Shown here: one piece after another, positions 32,337 through 39,923 of the stretch
Layout of the letters: each line of letters starts with the position of its first letter
Numbering within the stretch: position 1 is the first letter of the stretch
DNA from: Paenarthrobacter nicotinovorans
Lineage (GTDB): Bacteria; Actinomycetota; Actinomycetes; Actinomycetales; Micrococcaceae
Reading direction: 5' to 3'
Assembly (NCBI RefSeq): GCF_021919345.1
Contig: NZ_CP089293.1
Location: 4,216,001-4,280,000, forward strand
Length of the DNA stretch: 64,000 nucleotides
Position numbers and translations under genes: made by a program
Notes under the pieces: generated by a model
Database searches by the model: none
Told to the model about the DNA's origin: nothing
Seen by the model: only the letters and a program-made list of their open reading frames with translations

Positions 32337-32782
32337 CTGTGCCGCCCGGCCCCGCCCAAGGCCATGAGTTCCAGCCGCCTGAGGGTTTCGCGGTTCCGGA
32401 CTGCAATAACGGGATCACGCAGCTTCTTGGGCACCATCTTGCCCGGTCCACGCACGGCATCCTCAGCAATGGAAACCCTGCACTGCGAGTCTCCAACGTC
32501 TTCCAAAGTGATGCGCACTGTGGCTTCGCCCAGGGGCCAGCCCCTCGCGAGAAGCTCCAGCATCCGCCCGGGTTCGACGGCGGTCACGCGGGTGCTGTCG
32601 TCGATGAGGAACGGCCAGGAGCCCACGGAGTGACGAAGCCCGGACCCCTTCTCCGGCCAATGGTCGTCAACGGAACGGATTCTTGAGGCGCCAACCACCC
32701 ACCCGGAATACAGCCAGCCCTCCTGGACAACCTTCCAAACATCTGCGGCAGGGGTTTTGAACAGCTGCGTCACGGTAGACAT
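32333..32782 (-). CDS. SRPBCC (START-like) family protein
   Basis: A 149-residue ligand-binding fold protein. The pattern VTQLFKTPAADVWKVVQEG at the N-terminus, GSGLRHSVG in the mid-strands and the long C-terminal helix VIAVRNRETLRRLELMAL fit the polyketide-cyclase/dehydrase-like SRPBCC group. The cavity could hold a hydrophobic ligand, but its identity is unknown. AAAGG precedes the ATG. It is convergent with, and overlaps by four bases, the HMG-CoA-lyase-like gene. Confidence 0.8.
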   Translation of the reverse strand: MSTVTQLFKTPAADVWKVVQEGWLYSGWVVGASRIRSVDDHWPEKGSGLRHSVGSWPFLIDDSTRVTAVEPGRMLELLARGWPLGEATVRITLEDVGDSQCRVSIAEDAVRGPGKMVPKKLRDPVIAVRNRETLRRLELMALGGAGRHS

Positions 32783-32867
32783 GTGAACCTTTCTGCGCGC
32801 GTACGGATGGTGCAGTGGACACTAAGCTAAGCATGCTTAGTGTTTCATGGCCAGTGACCTCCAGCGG

Positions 32868-33161
32868 TCACGATGACGGCTTGCTGGCCTTGCCGTCCAA
32901 CCAGAGCATGTCCGACTCGTCCCGGTGGCTTCCCTCGGATCCCACGTGCCGGCTGTCGATCTGCGCTCCCTTCTTGATGACATGCACCAAGGCCATTCCG
33001 TGGCCGCGGCCTAGGCCGTAGTCCGCCTTAAGCCATTCAAGGATGGTGCCCGCCTTCACCGAGGGGTCGCTGAAGCCTTTGGTTTCCGCGATCTCGACCA
33101 ATTGCCGCGGCGTGAGGCCTGTTTTGTCCTCAATGGCGTCGAGGTAAGCCTGGAATGACAT
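32868..33161 (-). CDS. DUF4287 domain protein
   Basis: A 97-residue protein whose first 70 residues match DUF4287: MSFQAYLDAIEDKTGLTPRQ, then GTILEWLKADYGLGRGHGMALVHVI. The family is small, helical and of unknown function, sometimes found with DUF5655 domains. The tail is polar and His/Asp-rich. AAAGGCGG lies upstream of the ATG. Flanking genes give no hint of function. Confidence 0.85.
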   Translation of the reverse strand: MSFQAYLDAIEDKTGLTPRQLVEIAETKGFSDPSVKAGTILEWLKADYGLGRGHGMALVHVIKKGAQIDSRHVGSEGSHRDESDMLWLDGKASKPSS

Positions 33162-33244
33162 GGATACCGCCTTTCATGGCAACTCCTTGGGCGGAGTTGA
33201 AAGCTGTGCGTCAGCGACATCGTACCCGCGCCCCCAGCGACACC

Positions 33245-33250
33245 TACACT
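33245..33250 (+). promoter_or_regulatory. Leaderless -10 element of the 33257 lipoprotein gene
   Basis: TACACT, six bases before the ATG at 33257. It decides this start over the in-frame ATG codons further upstream. Confidence 0.6.
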
Positions 33251-33256
33251 GATCGC

Positions 33257-34150
33257 ATGGTGTGCCGAAAAGGTCGTGTCCTTGCCGGGTTTCTGGTCCT
33301 GGCGGCGATGATGCCTGCCCTGTCCGCCTGCGACTCCGGTGCCGCCTCCCCGCAGCCCTCGGCGAGCACCAGCGCCGGAGCCATCGCCGTGGAAGTCAAC
33401 CAGTCCCGTGACCAATACGGCAAGCAAGCCATCCAGATCCAGTTCACCAACACCACGGCCACGCCCCTGACAGTGACCTCTGCCCGGCTTCGTTCGCCCC
33501 TCTATGAGGAAGAGATTCTCTGGCAGCGACCCGAAAGCGGCCTCGAACTGCCCCCGGGACAGCCCAAAGCTGTACCCACAGCACTGCCTGCGGCGGCCTG
33601 CGGAGCAGCACAAGACACCTCCGAGCCGCCGACCGGAGCAACCTTGGAGTACTCCGAACCCGGCAAGGAAGCCACGAAGGAAACCACTGAGGCCACCGAC
33701 CCCTTCGGGGTGCTGACCAGAAACGCAACCGAACTCTGCATCGCAACTGAAGCTGCCGCCGTCGCCACCATGGTGCTGGACCCCGAGCTGAAGGTGGCAA
33801 CGGACGGACGGACCGCCGTCGTGCGACTCATCATCACTCCAACCGCGCGTGACGGGGGGCCGCAAAGCCTCACCATCGAATCGATCGACGAGACTACGTT
33901 GCTGGCGCAGTCCCCTGGTAACCCCTGGCCCACGAACGTCACCGTGGGCACGGACAAACAGGAACTGGCCCTGACCATCCGCCCGGCACGCTGCGACCCC
34001 CATGCCGTCGCCGAAGACAAAGTAGGCACGCTCCTGCCACTCAGGATCAGGCTCGGAGGACGGCAAGGCCTGATAAAGGTCCCGGCATCAAATGACCTGC
34101 GTGGTCGCATCTACGACTTTGTCACCGCCGCCTGCGCACCTGCAGGCTAA
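33257..34150 (+). CDS. Lipoprotein of unknown function
   Basis: A 297-residue lipoprotein: signal peptide RKGRVLAGFLVLAAMMPA, lipobox LSAC, then a short Ser/Ala-rich linker. The mature protein seems all-beta, with two similar Ig-like halves (VEVNQSRDQYGKQAIQIQFT and TDGRTAVVRLIITPTARDGG), each with charged strand edges, and four cysteines outside the lipobox. No family is recognised. It is probably displayed on the outer membrane face. It ends 5 bp before the convergent lipid-kinase-like gene. Confidence 0.72.
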   Translation: MVCRKGRVLAGFLVLAAMMPALSACDSGAASPQPSASTSAGAIAVEVNQSRDQYGKQAIQIQFTNTTATPLTVTSARLRSPLYEEEILWQRPESGLELPPGQPKAVPTALPAAACGAAQDTSEPPTGATLEYSEPGKEATKETTEATDPFGVLTRNATELCIATEAAAVATMVLDPELKVATDGRTAVVRLIITPTARDGGPQSLTIESIDETTLLAQSPGNPWPTNVTVGTDKQELALTIRPARCDPHAVAEDKVGTLLPLRIRLGGRQGLIKVPASNDLRGRIYDFVTAACAPAG

Positions 34151-34155
34151 GAGCC

Positions 34156-35073
34156 TTATCCGAGTGTTGCGAGGGCGCGGGGAGCGCACTCCACCGTGAC
34201 CTTGACGTTGGCCTCCACGCTCTTCACCTCGCCATCCATTTGGTAAGGAAGCGGCTTGAGGGTGGTGAATTCGTAGTTGCTCACGCTGGGCTGGTCCCCC
34301 AGGCCCTGGGTGGTGGCCTTCAAGGCAGTCAGGAGCACGCGCCACTTGGCCATGTGCGGGAAGGTGATGACCTCGAACTTGCCGTCCGACGGGTGCCCGT
34401 CGGCTTCACTCAACGTGGCGTATTTGGCCATCTCGTGGATGTTCGCAAAGACCAGGCTGTCGAACTTGCGGCGTTTTCCGTCGGCCAAACGGATGGCGAA
34501 CGGCTCGAATTTGGAGAAGGTCTGTATGACAGTGACCATTTCCTTGAGTGCGCCTTTGCTGCCCTTTTCCAGTTCCGTGGCAACCACCGGGGTCAAACCG
34601 AAGCCGATGTACGAATGCGCATATTCAAGCGGTTCGTCACCTTTTTGCCCTGTGTGGATGCGGAGAAGGTCGATGTTGTGGACATGCCCCTCGGCAATGG
34701 CCTCTTCCAAGGGCTTGGTGGCCATGATCCGGCTGTGGTCATTCGCGTTGCCTGCCGCCCGGACAGCACATACTGCCTTGGGGTTACCAGCCTGCATGAC
34801 GCCATTGACGACCTCGTTGTAGCCGCCGTCGCCGCTCACCGAGACCACAAGGACGTCCCCGCCCTTGGCTGCCGCTTCCCGCGCCAGATCCACGGCGTGG
34901 CCGGCGTGCTCCGTCGGCTGGAGGGTGATCTCGGGCTGATAGGTGAGGAGTTCCTTCAGCTTCTGCTGCAACTGCTGCGCGAGCTCAGGCGCATCCCCCG
35001 TGCTGTTGGGATTGAAAATGATAACGATCGACTCAAAGGTCCGGGCAGAATCCACGATGTACTCCTGATTCAT
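34156..35073 (-). CDS. Diacylglycerol kinase-like catalytic domain protein
   Basis: A 305-residue soluble lipid-kinase-like protein. The DAGK catalytic signature is present in altered form: IIFNPNSTGDA at the nucleotide end, VSVSGDGGYNEVVNGVMQ in place of GGDGT, and VRAAGNANDHSR in place of GTxND; LPYQMDGEVKS near the C-terminus matches the conserved QxDGE element. The GGDGT motif reads SGDGG, which may alter activity or acceptor choice. It has no membrane helix. GGGA precedes the ATG at 35073. A second, different DAGK domain occurs in the 58292-59797 gene. Confidence 0.83.
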   Translation of the reverse strand: MNQEYIVDSARTFESIVIIFNPNSTGDAPELAQQLQQKLKELLTYQPEITLQPTEHAGHAVDLAREAAAKGGDVLVVSVSGDGGYNEVVNGVMQAGNPKAVCAVRAAGNANDHSRIMATKPLEEAIAEGHVHNIDLLRIHTGQKGDEPLEYAHSYIGFGLTPVVATELEKGSKGALKEMVTVIQTFSKFEPFAIRLADGKRRKFDSLVFANIHEMAKYATLSEADGHPSDGKFEVITFPHMAKWRVLLTALKATTQGLGDQPSVSNYEFTTLKPLPYQMDGEVKSVEANVKVTVECAPRALATLG

Positions 35074-35247
35074 TGCGAGGTCCCTTATTCAGGCGGTTGT
35101 ATCCCTCGGAGGTTCCCATAGTATTCGCAACCCGTGGGGGTTTCGGATATACAGCGAACGTGAAACCATGAAAATGGGTTCCCAGATGTGAACCTTTGTC
35201 GATCAGCTGGATGCGGCGTGGTGCTGCGGCAGCAGCGGGGAAATCCC

Positions 35248-35454
35248 ATGGACTCACGCCAGACAGCACGACTACTCGTCCTTGAGCATGAGATCACCCT
35301 TGATGATTTATGGGCTTGGTACTGGGCAAATGGCGGGAATGCCATGCTTTGGGACTTTGACGCCTACCTTTTCGGGATCCTGGAACGCGATCCCTTCGAC
35401 CTCAGAATCCTCAGCTGGGCCATGGAAGACCTGGAGGCCCGATCACTCCTCTAA
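35248..35454 (+). CDS. Small hypothetical protein
   Basis: A 68-residue protein, acidic and rich in Trp, Leu and Asp (LDDLWAWYWANGGNAMLWDF then FGILERDPFDLRILSWAMED). It has no signal peptide or membrane helix and looks helical. The ATG at 35248 has GGGGA four to seven bases upstream, and upstream in-frame codons have no such site. The stop codon overlaps that of the opposite-strand methyltransferase by four bases. No family recognised. The 174 bp before it hold no other gene. Confidence 0.65.
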   Translation: MDSRQTARLLVLEHEITLDDLWAWYWANGGNAMLWDFDAYLFGILERDPFDLRILSWAMEDLEARSLL

Positions 35455-36230
35455 CTGTCCTCAGACTGTGTTGCTCCCGCTTTCCGCTGCGCTTCGATCA
35501 GGTGCCGGGTGGAGTGCGCAACAAAGGGATGTCCGGATCTCATCCGGCCATCCAGTTCCTTGAGCTGGTCGAGGTACCGTTCCGGCGTGAACCCGGGGAT
35601 CCACCACACGCATTTGCGCAGGATCCACACCACCGCACCCACGTCAAAGAACTCCATGCGGCACCGGGCCGTTCTGAGGTCCGTCACGGTAAGCCCGGCG
35701 GCTTCTGCTGCTGCAACCTCGGCCTGCGGGTCGCGGCCCTTCCGCTGCTCGGGCAGCGGTCCCAGGAAATATTCGATGAGTTCAAAGGCCGACGCCGGCC
35801 CAACGTGCTGGGCGAAATAGTGGCCGCCGGGGACCAGGACGCGGTGGATTTCATTCCAGTCCGGGCTGACGGGGTGCCGGGCAGTGACCAGTTCGAACGA
35901 CCCGTCAGGGAAAGGCAGCGCATCGCCGGCGGTTGGCTCCACGATCTGCACGCCCCGCGGTCCCAACAAGGCCCGGGCGCGGGCGGCGTTGGGTGGCCAT
36001 GCCTCTGTGGCTGTCATCCTTTCGGGAAAGCTGCGGGCCTCTGACAACACTTCTCCGCCACCGGTGTCCAGGTCCAGGGCGCTTCGGACCTGGGCCAGGC
36101 GGTCTGCCTGCAACGCGACGAACCCCCAGGGCGGGCGCTCTTCAGTGGCGCGCTTATCCAGCCATCCGAACCCCCAGCCATCCACGTCGGCTTCCGTGGC
36201 CTCCGCAATCAGGGTTTCGAAGTCCCTCAT
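35451..36230 (-). CDS. Class I SAM-dependent methyltransferase
   Basis: A 259-residue methyltransferase. The first 50 residues contain DVDGWGFGWLDKRATEERPP, a feature of a small actinobacterial subgroup. The SAM-binding region follows: LDLDTGGGEVLSEA is motif I, GVQIVEPTAGDALPFPDGSF contains the acidic post-I and motif II region, and HRVLVPGGHYFAQHVGP is motif III. The substrate is unknown; a small molecule or RNA is possible. The second of two adjacent ATG codons (36230) has GGAG five bases upstream. The open frame continues far upstream but that part is antisense to the ABC gene and is not coding. Confidence 0.86.
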   Translation of the reverse strand: MRDFETLIAEATEADVDGWGFGWLDKRATEERPPWGFVALQADRLAQVRSALDLDTGGGEVLSEARSFPERMTATEAWPPNAARARALLGPRGVQIVEPTAGDALPFPDGSFELVTARHPVSPDWNEIHRVLVPGGHYFAQHVGPASAFELIEYFLGPLPEQRKGRDPQAEVAAAEAAGLTVTDLRTARCRMEFFDVGAVVWILRKCVWWIPGFTPERYLDQLKELDGRMRSGHPFVAHSTRHLIEAQRKAGATQSEDS

Positions 36231-36339
36231 CATTTCTCCAACTCCGCCGGCAAGCCGGCACTCCCGCATTCGTCCATTTCGCCCGGGTTCCGCGGGCCCC
36301 ATGCCCAACGCTACCGGGAGCCGGCGCCCGTTCCGCCGG

Positions 36340-36345
36340 TAGGGT
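36340..36345 (+). promoter_or_regulatory. Leaderless -10 element of the ABC ATPase gene
   Basis: TAGGGT, six bases before the ATG at 36352. Confidence 0.55.
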
Positions 36346-36351
36346 TGCACC

Positions 36352-37029
36352 ATGGGGTCAGTACTGGAAGCCGAAGGCTTGCTTGTGGGATATGCCGGAG
36401 CTCCAGTGTGTGGAGAGGTATCCGCTTCGGTGGCTGCCGGCGAAGTCCTCGGAATCGTGGGGGTGAACGGTGCCGGGAAGTCGACGGTAGCCAGGACCAT
36501 CGCAGGTCGCCAGGCTCCCCTGGCCGGAGACGTGAGAGTCCACGGCCTCCTCATCGATCCCGACGCGGTGCCGTTCCGTCGGCAGGTAGCGGCCGTTTTC
36601 GACGACGACCTGTTCTTCCCCTCGCTCACGGTCAGGGAGCACCTGCTCCTCGTTGCCCGCGGCCATTCCGTAGCCGACCCTGAAGGGCGGGTGGAAGAAG
36701 AACTCGGGTTCTTCGGACTCCTTGGCAGAGCCGACGCGATCCCGGATGCCCTATCTTCCGGGCAACGACGCAGGCTCCTCCTCGCAGCAGGCCTGATCCG
36801 TCCATCCTCGCTGCTGATCCTTGACGAGCCGGAACAGCGCCTCGATCCGATGATGCGGGTGGCACTCGGGGAGCGCATCGCTGAACACGCCCGGAACGGC
36901 GGTGCCGTGGTGCTGGTGACCCACGATCCGGAGCTGTTGCTCGCCACGGCCTCTTCCTGCCTGGTCATCGACCATGAAGTCCGCGAGTTGGAGCCCGAGC
37001 GGGGAGCGTCGATCATTGCCGGGTCCTGA
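36352..37029 (+). CDS. ABC transporter ATP-binding protein
   Basis: A 225-residue ATPase. Walker A is GVNGAGKST, the Q-loop region is FRRQVAAVFDDD, the signature is LSSGQRRR, Walker B is LLILDEPEQRLDP, and the switch His lies in VLVTHDPELL. LSSGQ is followed by RRR instead of the common QR/KR, still functional by pattern. It is the energy subunit for the membrane protein encoded by the overlapping next gene; together they probably export a lipid, peptide or drug. The leaderless promoter in front points to one transcript for both. Confidence 0.9.
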   Translation: MGSVLEAEGLLVGYAGAPVCGEVSASVAAGEVLGIVGVNGAGKSTVARTIAGRQAPLAGDVRVHGLLIDPDAVPFRRQVAAVFDDDLFFPSLTVREHLLLVARGHSVADPEGRVEEELGFFGLLGRADAIPDALSSGQRRRLLLAAGLIRPSSLLILDEPEQRLDPMMRVALGERIAEHARNGGAVVLVTHDPELLLATASSCLVIDHEVRELEPERGASIIAGS

Positions 37030-38563
37030 GTTACTGACAGTTGATGGTTCGACGGCGGACCGTCACCTCGCCGCGGAGATCGTCCGGTTAACCCGCAGCA
37101 CCACCCGGCGTTACAAGCGCAGCCGGATTTCGTTGAGTGAACGCTTCGTCGACGCGTACAGCTGGGGACTTGGCATTGCCGTTTCGCTGACCATCGCGGC
37201 CTCGTTCGTACTGGCCCTCCGCAACGAGATCGCCGACCGCAGTTCCGCGGGCAGCAGCATCATCGGGGAACAGTGGCTTGTCCTCCCCGAGTCCGTGCTG
37301 TGGACGACCGTGACGTACGCCTTCCTGCTGATCGTGGCCAACCTCGCCCGGAAGCTCGGTCCTGTCACGGTGGGTGGACCTGAGAGCACCTGGTGGCTGT
37401 CCCTCCCCATCGACCGCCGCCCCATGGTCCTGCCCCCATTCCTGCGCAAAGTGGTTCTCACTTCGGCCGGCCTGGCCATTGTTTTCCTGCCGTTCAGCAT
37501 GGTCACCGCTGTTGACCGCACGCCCATTGGGCATCTTCTTGCATCAGTCACCTTTGCTGCGGCCGGGGTCATCGCCGTGGCGTTAGCGGCCTTCCAGCAG
37601 CTCGGCATGGTCCGACCCCGGCTTGGCCGCGCGATGACCATGGTCGTGCTCCTTGCCTGCGCGGTCCTTCCTGCGCTCCCTGAAACTCCCTGGCCGGCAG
37701 CGCTGGCCGGAGCCACCGCCGTCGTACTTCTGGTCCTTGCGGGTCCGCGCACGGGTGAGGTGCGCAGCGAGGAGCTGATCCGCGGCGGGGCGGTGGCCGG
37801 GCATGCCGGAGCTTCCCTGTTCATGATGGATTCCAACGAGGTACTGCGTGCGCTGGGCGCCGGTCGGAAAACGGTCGACGGCGGCAGGGCGGCGGGCTTC
37901 TTCTCCCGCCCGGCCGGAGGTCCGCTTCGGGCGCTGATCCGGGCGGATGTTGTGGCTTTCCTCAGGCTGAATCCGCCCCTGCTACCTTCATTGCTGTGGC
38001 TGGTGGCCTGCGTCGCCATGCTGTTGGTCGAAGGCGGCCTGCCCGAATTCGCGCAGTTGGGCATCATCGTCATCGCCGGCTGCGCTACGGCTTCCGGCAT
38101 GGGCGGCGTGGCCCGCAAGGCGGCACTGGTGCCCGAACTCGATGCGTTGCTCCCCCTCCACCCGGCGCTGGTCCGCAGCAGCCGTGCCCTCATGCCGTGC
38201 CTGGCCATGGCCGTGTGGATGGCCGCCCTCAGTGGACTCCTGGTTCTTTTGGGCGCTTCCGATCCTGCCCTGATTGCGGTAGGTGCCCTGGCAGGAATCG
38301 GGATGGGAGCGGGATCGCTCCGTTCCGCCACCAAGGCCGCGCCGGACTGTTCGGCTCCCCCGGTGGACACGCCCTTCGGCCCCGTTCCACGCGCCCAGCT
38401 GGGTTCCCTGATGCGCGGACTCGACGTGACCATCCTGGCCATGGTTCCGCTGCTGGTAGGGCTCTATCTTGGCTACACTCCGTGGGCCGTGGGGATGGTC
38501 CAGGCCCTGTTCAGTGCGGGCATCGTCATGCTCTCGGTACTCTCCAAGCCCAGGAAGGCGTGA
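36974..38563 (+). CDS. ABC-2-like permease (DUF6297 family)
   Basis: A 529-residue membrane protein with about twelve hydrophobic segments, partner of the preceding ATPase. It has a soluble basic N-terminus (LTRSTTRRYKRSRISLSERF) before the first helix. The overall size and the GGPESTWWLSLPIDRRPMVL cytoplasmic region match DUF6297-type permeases as I recall them. The start at 36974 lies 56 bases inside the ATPase gene and lacks a clear ribosome-binding site; a TTG start about 53 codons later is the alternative, which would lose the conserved-looking N-terminal region. Substrate unknown. It converges on the PhzF-like gene. Confidence 0.8.
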   Translation: MKSASWSPSGERRSLPGPELLTVDGSTADRHLAAEIVRLTRSTTRRYKRSRISLSERFVDAYSWGLGIAVSLTIAASFVLALRNEIADRSSAGSSIIGEQWLVLPESVLWTTVTYAFLLIVANLARKLGPVTVGGPESTWWLSLPIDRRPMVLPPFLRKVVLTSAGLAIVFLPFSMVTAVDRTPIGHLLASVTFAAAGVIAVALAAFQQLGMVRPRLGRAMTMVVLLACAVLPALPETPWPAALAGATAVVLLVLAGPRTGEVRSEELIRGGAVAGHAGASLFMMDSNEVLRALGAGRKTVDGGRAAGFFSRPAGGPLRALIRADVVAFLRLNPPLLPSLLWLVACVAMLLVEGGLPEFAQLGIIVIAGCATASGMGGVARKAALVPELDALLPLHPALVRSSRALMPCLAMAVWMAALSGLLVLLGASDPALIAVGALAGIGMGAGSLRSATKAAPDCSAPPVDTPFGPVPRAQLGSLMRGLDVTILAMVPLLVGLYLGYTPWAVGMVQALFSAGIVMLSVLSKPRKA

Positions 38564-38582
38564 CGACAGGGAAACCGTGACG

Positions 38583-39434
38583 TCAGAGCAGCACACTGCC
38601 TTCGATGCAGGTGGTCGATTCCCCACCGATCCAGATCACGTCATCCTCGGCAGAGACATGGATGCGTCCGGCCCTGCCAAGGACCGTTCCTTGGGCCGCG
38701 ACATACTCCGCTGGTGCACGCCCGGTACCGATCAGCCACTGGGCCGCTCCCGCGTTGAAGCTGCCCGTTACGGGGTCTTCCACCATGGCGTCACCCGGAA
38801 CGAACGTGCGGACTTCGAAATCGGCAGCTGCACCTGGCTCATGCGGGCCGATCACGCCAACCTTGAGGTCGCCCATCTCGGCAAAATCAGGTTCAAGGGC
38901 CAGCACCTGTTCGGCTGATTCAAGGAGCACGCCGATCCATTCCGGGCCGTTGACCAGCCACGACACATCCAGAAGCGAAGCCTCGGGAAGGCTCAGCCCT
39001 GCAGCCAGTTGGGCGCGTTCAGTCTCGCTTACCGGACCGAAACGCGTCAGCGGCGGAGCGGCGAAAGCCAGCCGTCCGGCGTCGTGCTTCACCCGGACCA
39101 GGCCGGCGCCGCATTCCTGAACCACAACGCCATCCGCCTTTGGCACTCCCCCGGACTGCAGCCAGGTGTGCGCGGACCCCAAGGTGGGATGCCCCGCGAA
39201 CGGGAACTCCTCGCTGCTGGTAAAAATCCGCACCCTGTAGTCCGCTGCGGGATCCGTCGGCGGAAGGAGGAACGTGGTCTCGGAGAGATTGGTCCAGTTG
39301 GCGAAATGCTGCATTGCCTCCGTGCTGAGGCCCTCGGCGTCCACCACGACGGCGAGGGGGTTTCCCCGGTACGGCTGGTCGGAGAAGACGTCCACTTGAT
39401 GGAACGGACGGGTGCGCAAAGCTTCTGAAGTCAC
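38583..39434 (-). CDS. PhzF family isomerase-like protein
   Basis: A 283-residue protein of the PhzF / DAP-epimerase-like fold. Two pseudo-repeats face the active site: the catalytic acid is E52 in NWTNLSETTFLLPP, the FPFAGHPTLGSAH motif carries the conserved His, and VEDPVTGSFNAGAAQWL is the second-half signature. The true PhzF isomerises a phenazine precursor, but no phenazine genes are present, so this is one of many family members with unassigned small-molecule isomerase roles. GTG start at 39434 from a leaderless promoter. Confidence 0.9.
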   Translation of the reverse strand: MTSEALRTRPFHQVDVFSDQPYRGNPLAVVVDAEGLSTEAMQHFANWTNLSETTFLLPPTDPAADYRVRIFTSSEEFPFAGHPTLGSAHTWLQSGGVPKADGVVVQECGAGLVRVKHDAGRLAFAAPPLTRFGPVSETERAQLAAGLSLPEASLLDVSWLVNGPEWIGVLLESAEQVLALEPDFAEMGDLKVGVIGPHEPGAAADFEVRTFVPGDAMVEDPVTGSFNAGAAQWLIGTGRAPAEYVAAQGTVLGRAGRIHVSAEDDVIWIGGESTTCIEGSVLL

Positions 39435-39440
39435 CCAGGA

Positions 39441-39446
39441 AGGCTA
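39441..39446 (-). promoter_or_regulatory. Leaderless -10 element of the PhzF-like gene
   Basis: TAGCCT on the minus strand, six bases before the GTG at 39434. Confidence 0.5.
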
Positions 39447-39493
39447 TCACCGGGGTGCTGGCGGCCATGACCTGCGTCTGCAAAACTACGATC

Positions 39494-39916
39494 ATGGCAG
39501 AGAACAAGACCCAGCCCACGGACGTGTCGGTCGAGGAATTCCTGGCGGCCGTCGAGCACCCTACCCGGCGTGCGGACGGCGTTGAGCTGCTGGAGATGAT
39601 GCGCGAAGCCACCGGCCATGAAGCTGTCATGTGGGGTCCCACGATTGTCGGGTTCGGCAGCTACCACTACAAGTACCAGACCGGCCGCGAAGGCGACGCC
39701 CCCGCCGTCGGGTTCTCGCCGCGAAAAGCGAACCTGGTGTTGTACGGCGTCACAGAAGGGCCCGACGCCGACAGGCTCCTCCCTGAGCTCGGCAAGCACA
39801 AGACGAGCACGGCCTGCCTGTACCTCAACAAGCTGGACGACGTGGATCGGGATGTGCTGGCAGAGATGATCCGCGCCGGCTACCAGCACGTGATGACGGA
39901 GCACCACACGCCTTAG
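39494..39916 (+). CDS. DUF1801 domain protein
   Basis: A 140-residue protein matching DUF1801: VEEFLAAVEHPTRRADGVEL, then HEAVMWGPTIVGFGSYHYKY and VGFSPRKANLVLYGV, ending with the LDDVDRDVLAEMIRAGY helix. The fold is related to the YdhG/SufE-like small proteins of unknown function. AAAACT six bases before the ATG differs by one base from the leaderless pattern, and no ribosome-binding site is present. It is divergent from the PhzF-like gene; its stop lies 8 bp before the left end of the IS element. Confidence 0.85.
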   Translation: MAENKTQPTDVSVEEFLAAVEHPTRRADGVELLEMMREATGHEAVMWGPTIVGFGSYHYKYQTGREGDAPAVGFSPRKANLVLYGVTEGPDADRLLPELGKHKTSTACLYLNKLDDVDRDVLAEMIRAGYQHVMTEHHTP

Positions 39917-39923
39917 CCGCTCC

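Noticed and set aside
36231..37016. Extension of the methyltransferase gene to a 521-residue protein
   Set aside because: The added part is antisense to the ABC ATPase and Ser/Arg-rich; a ribosome-binding site and the domain start support 36230.
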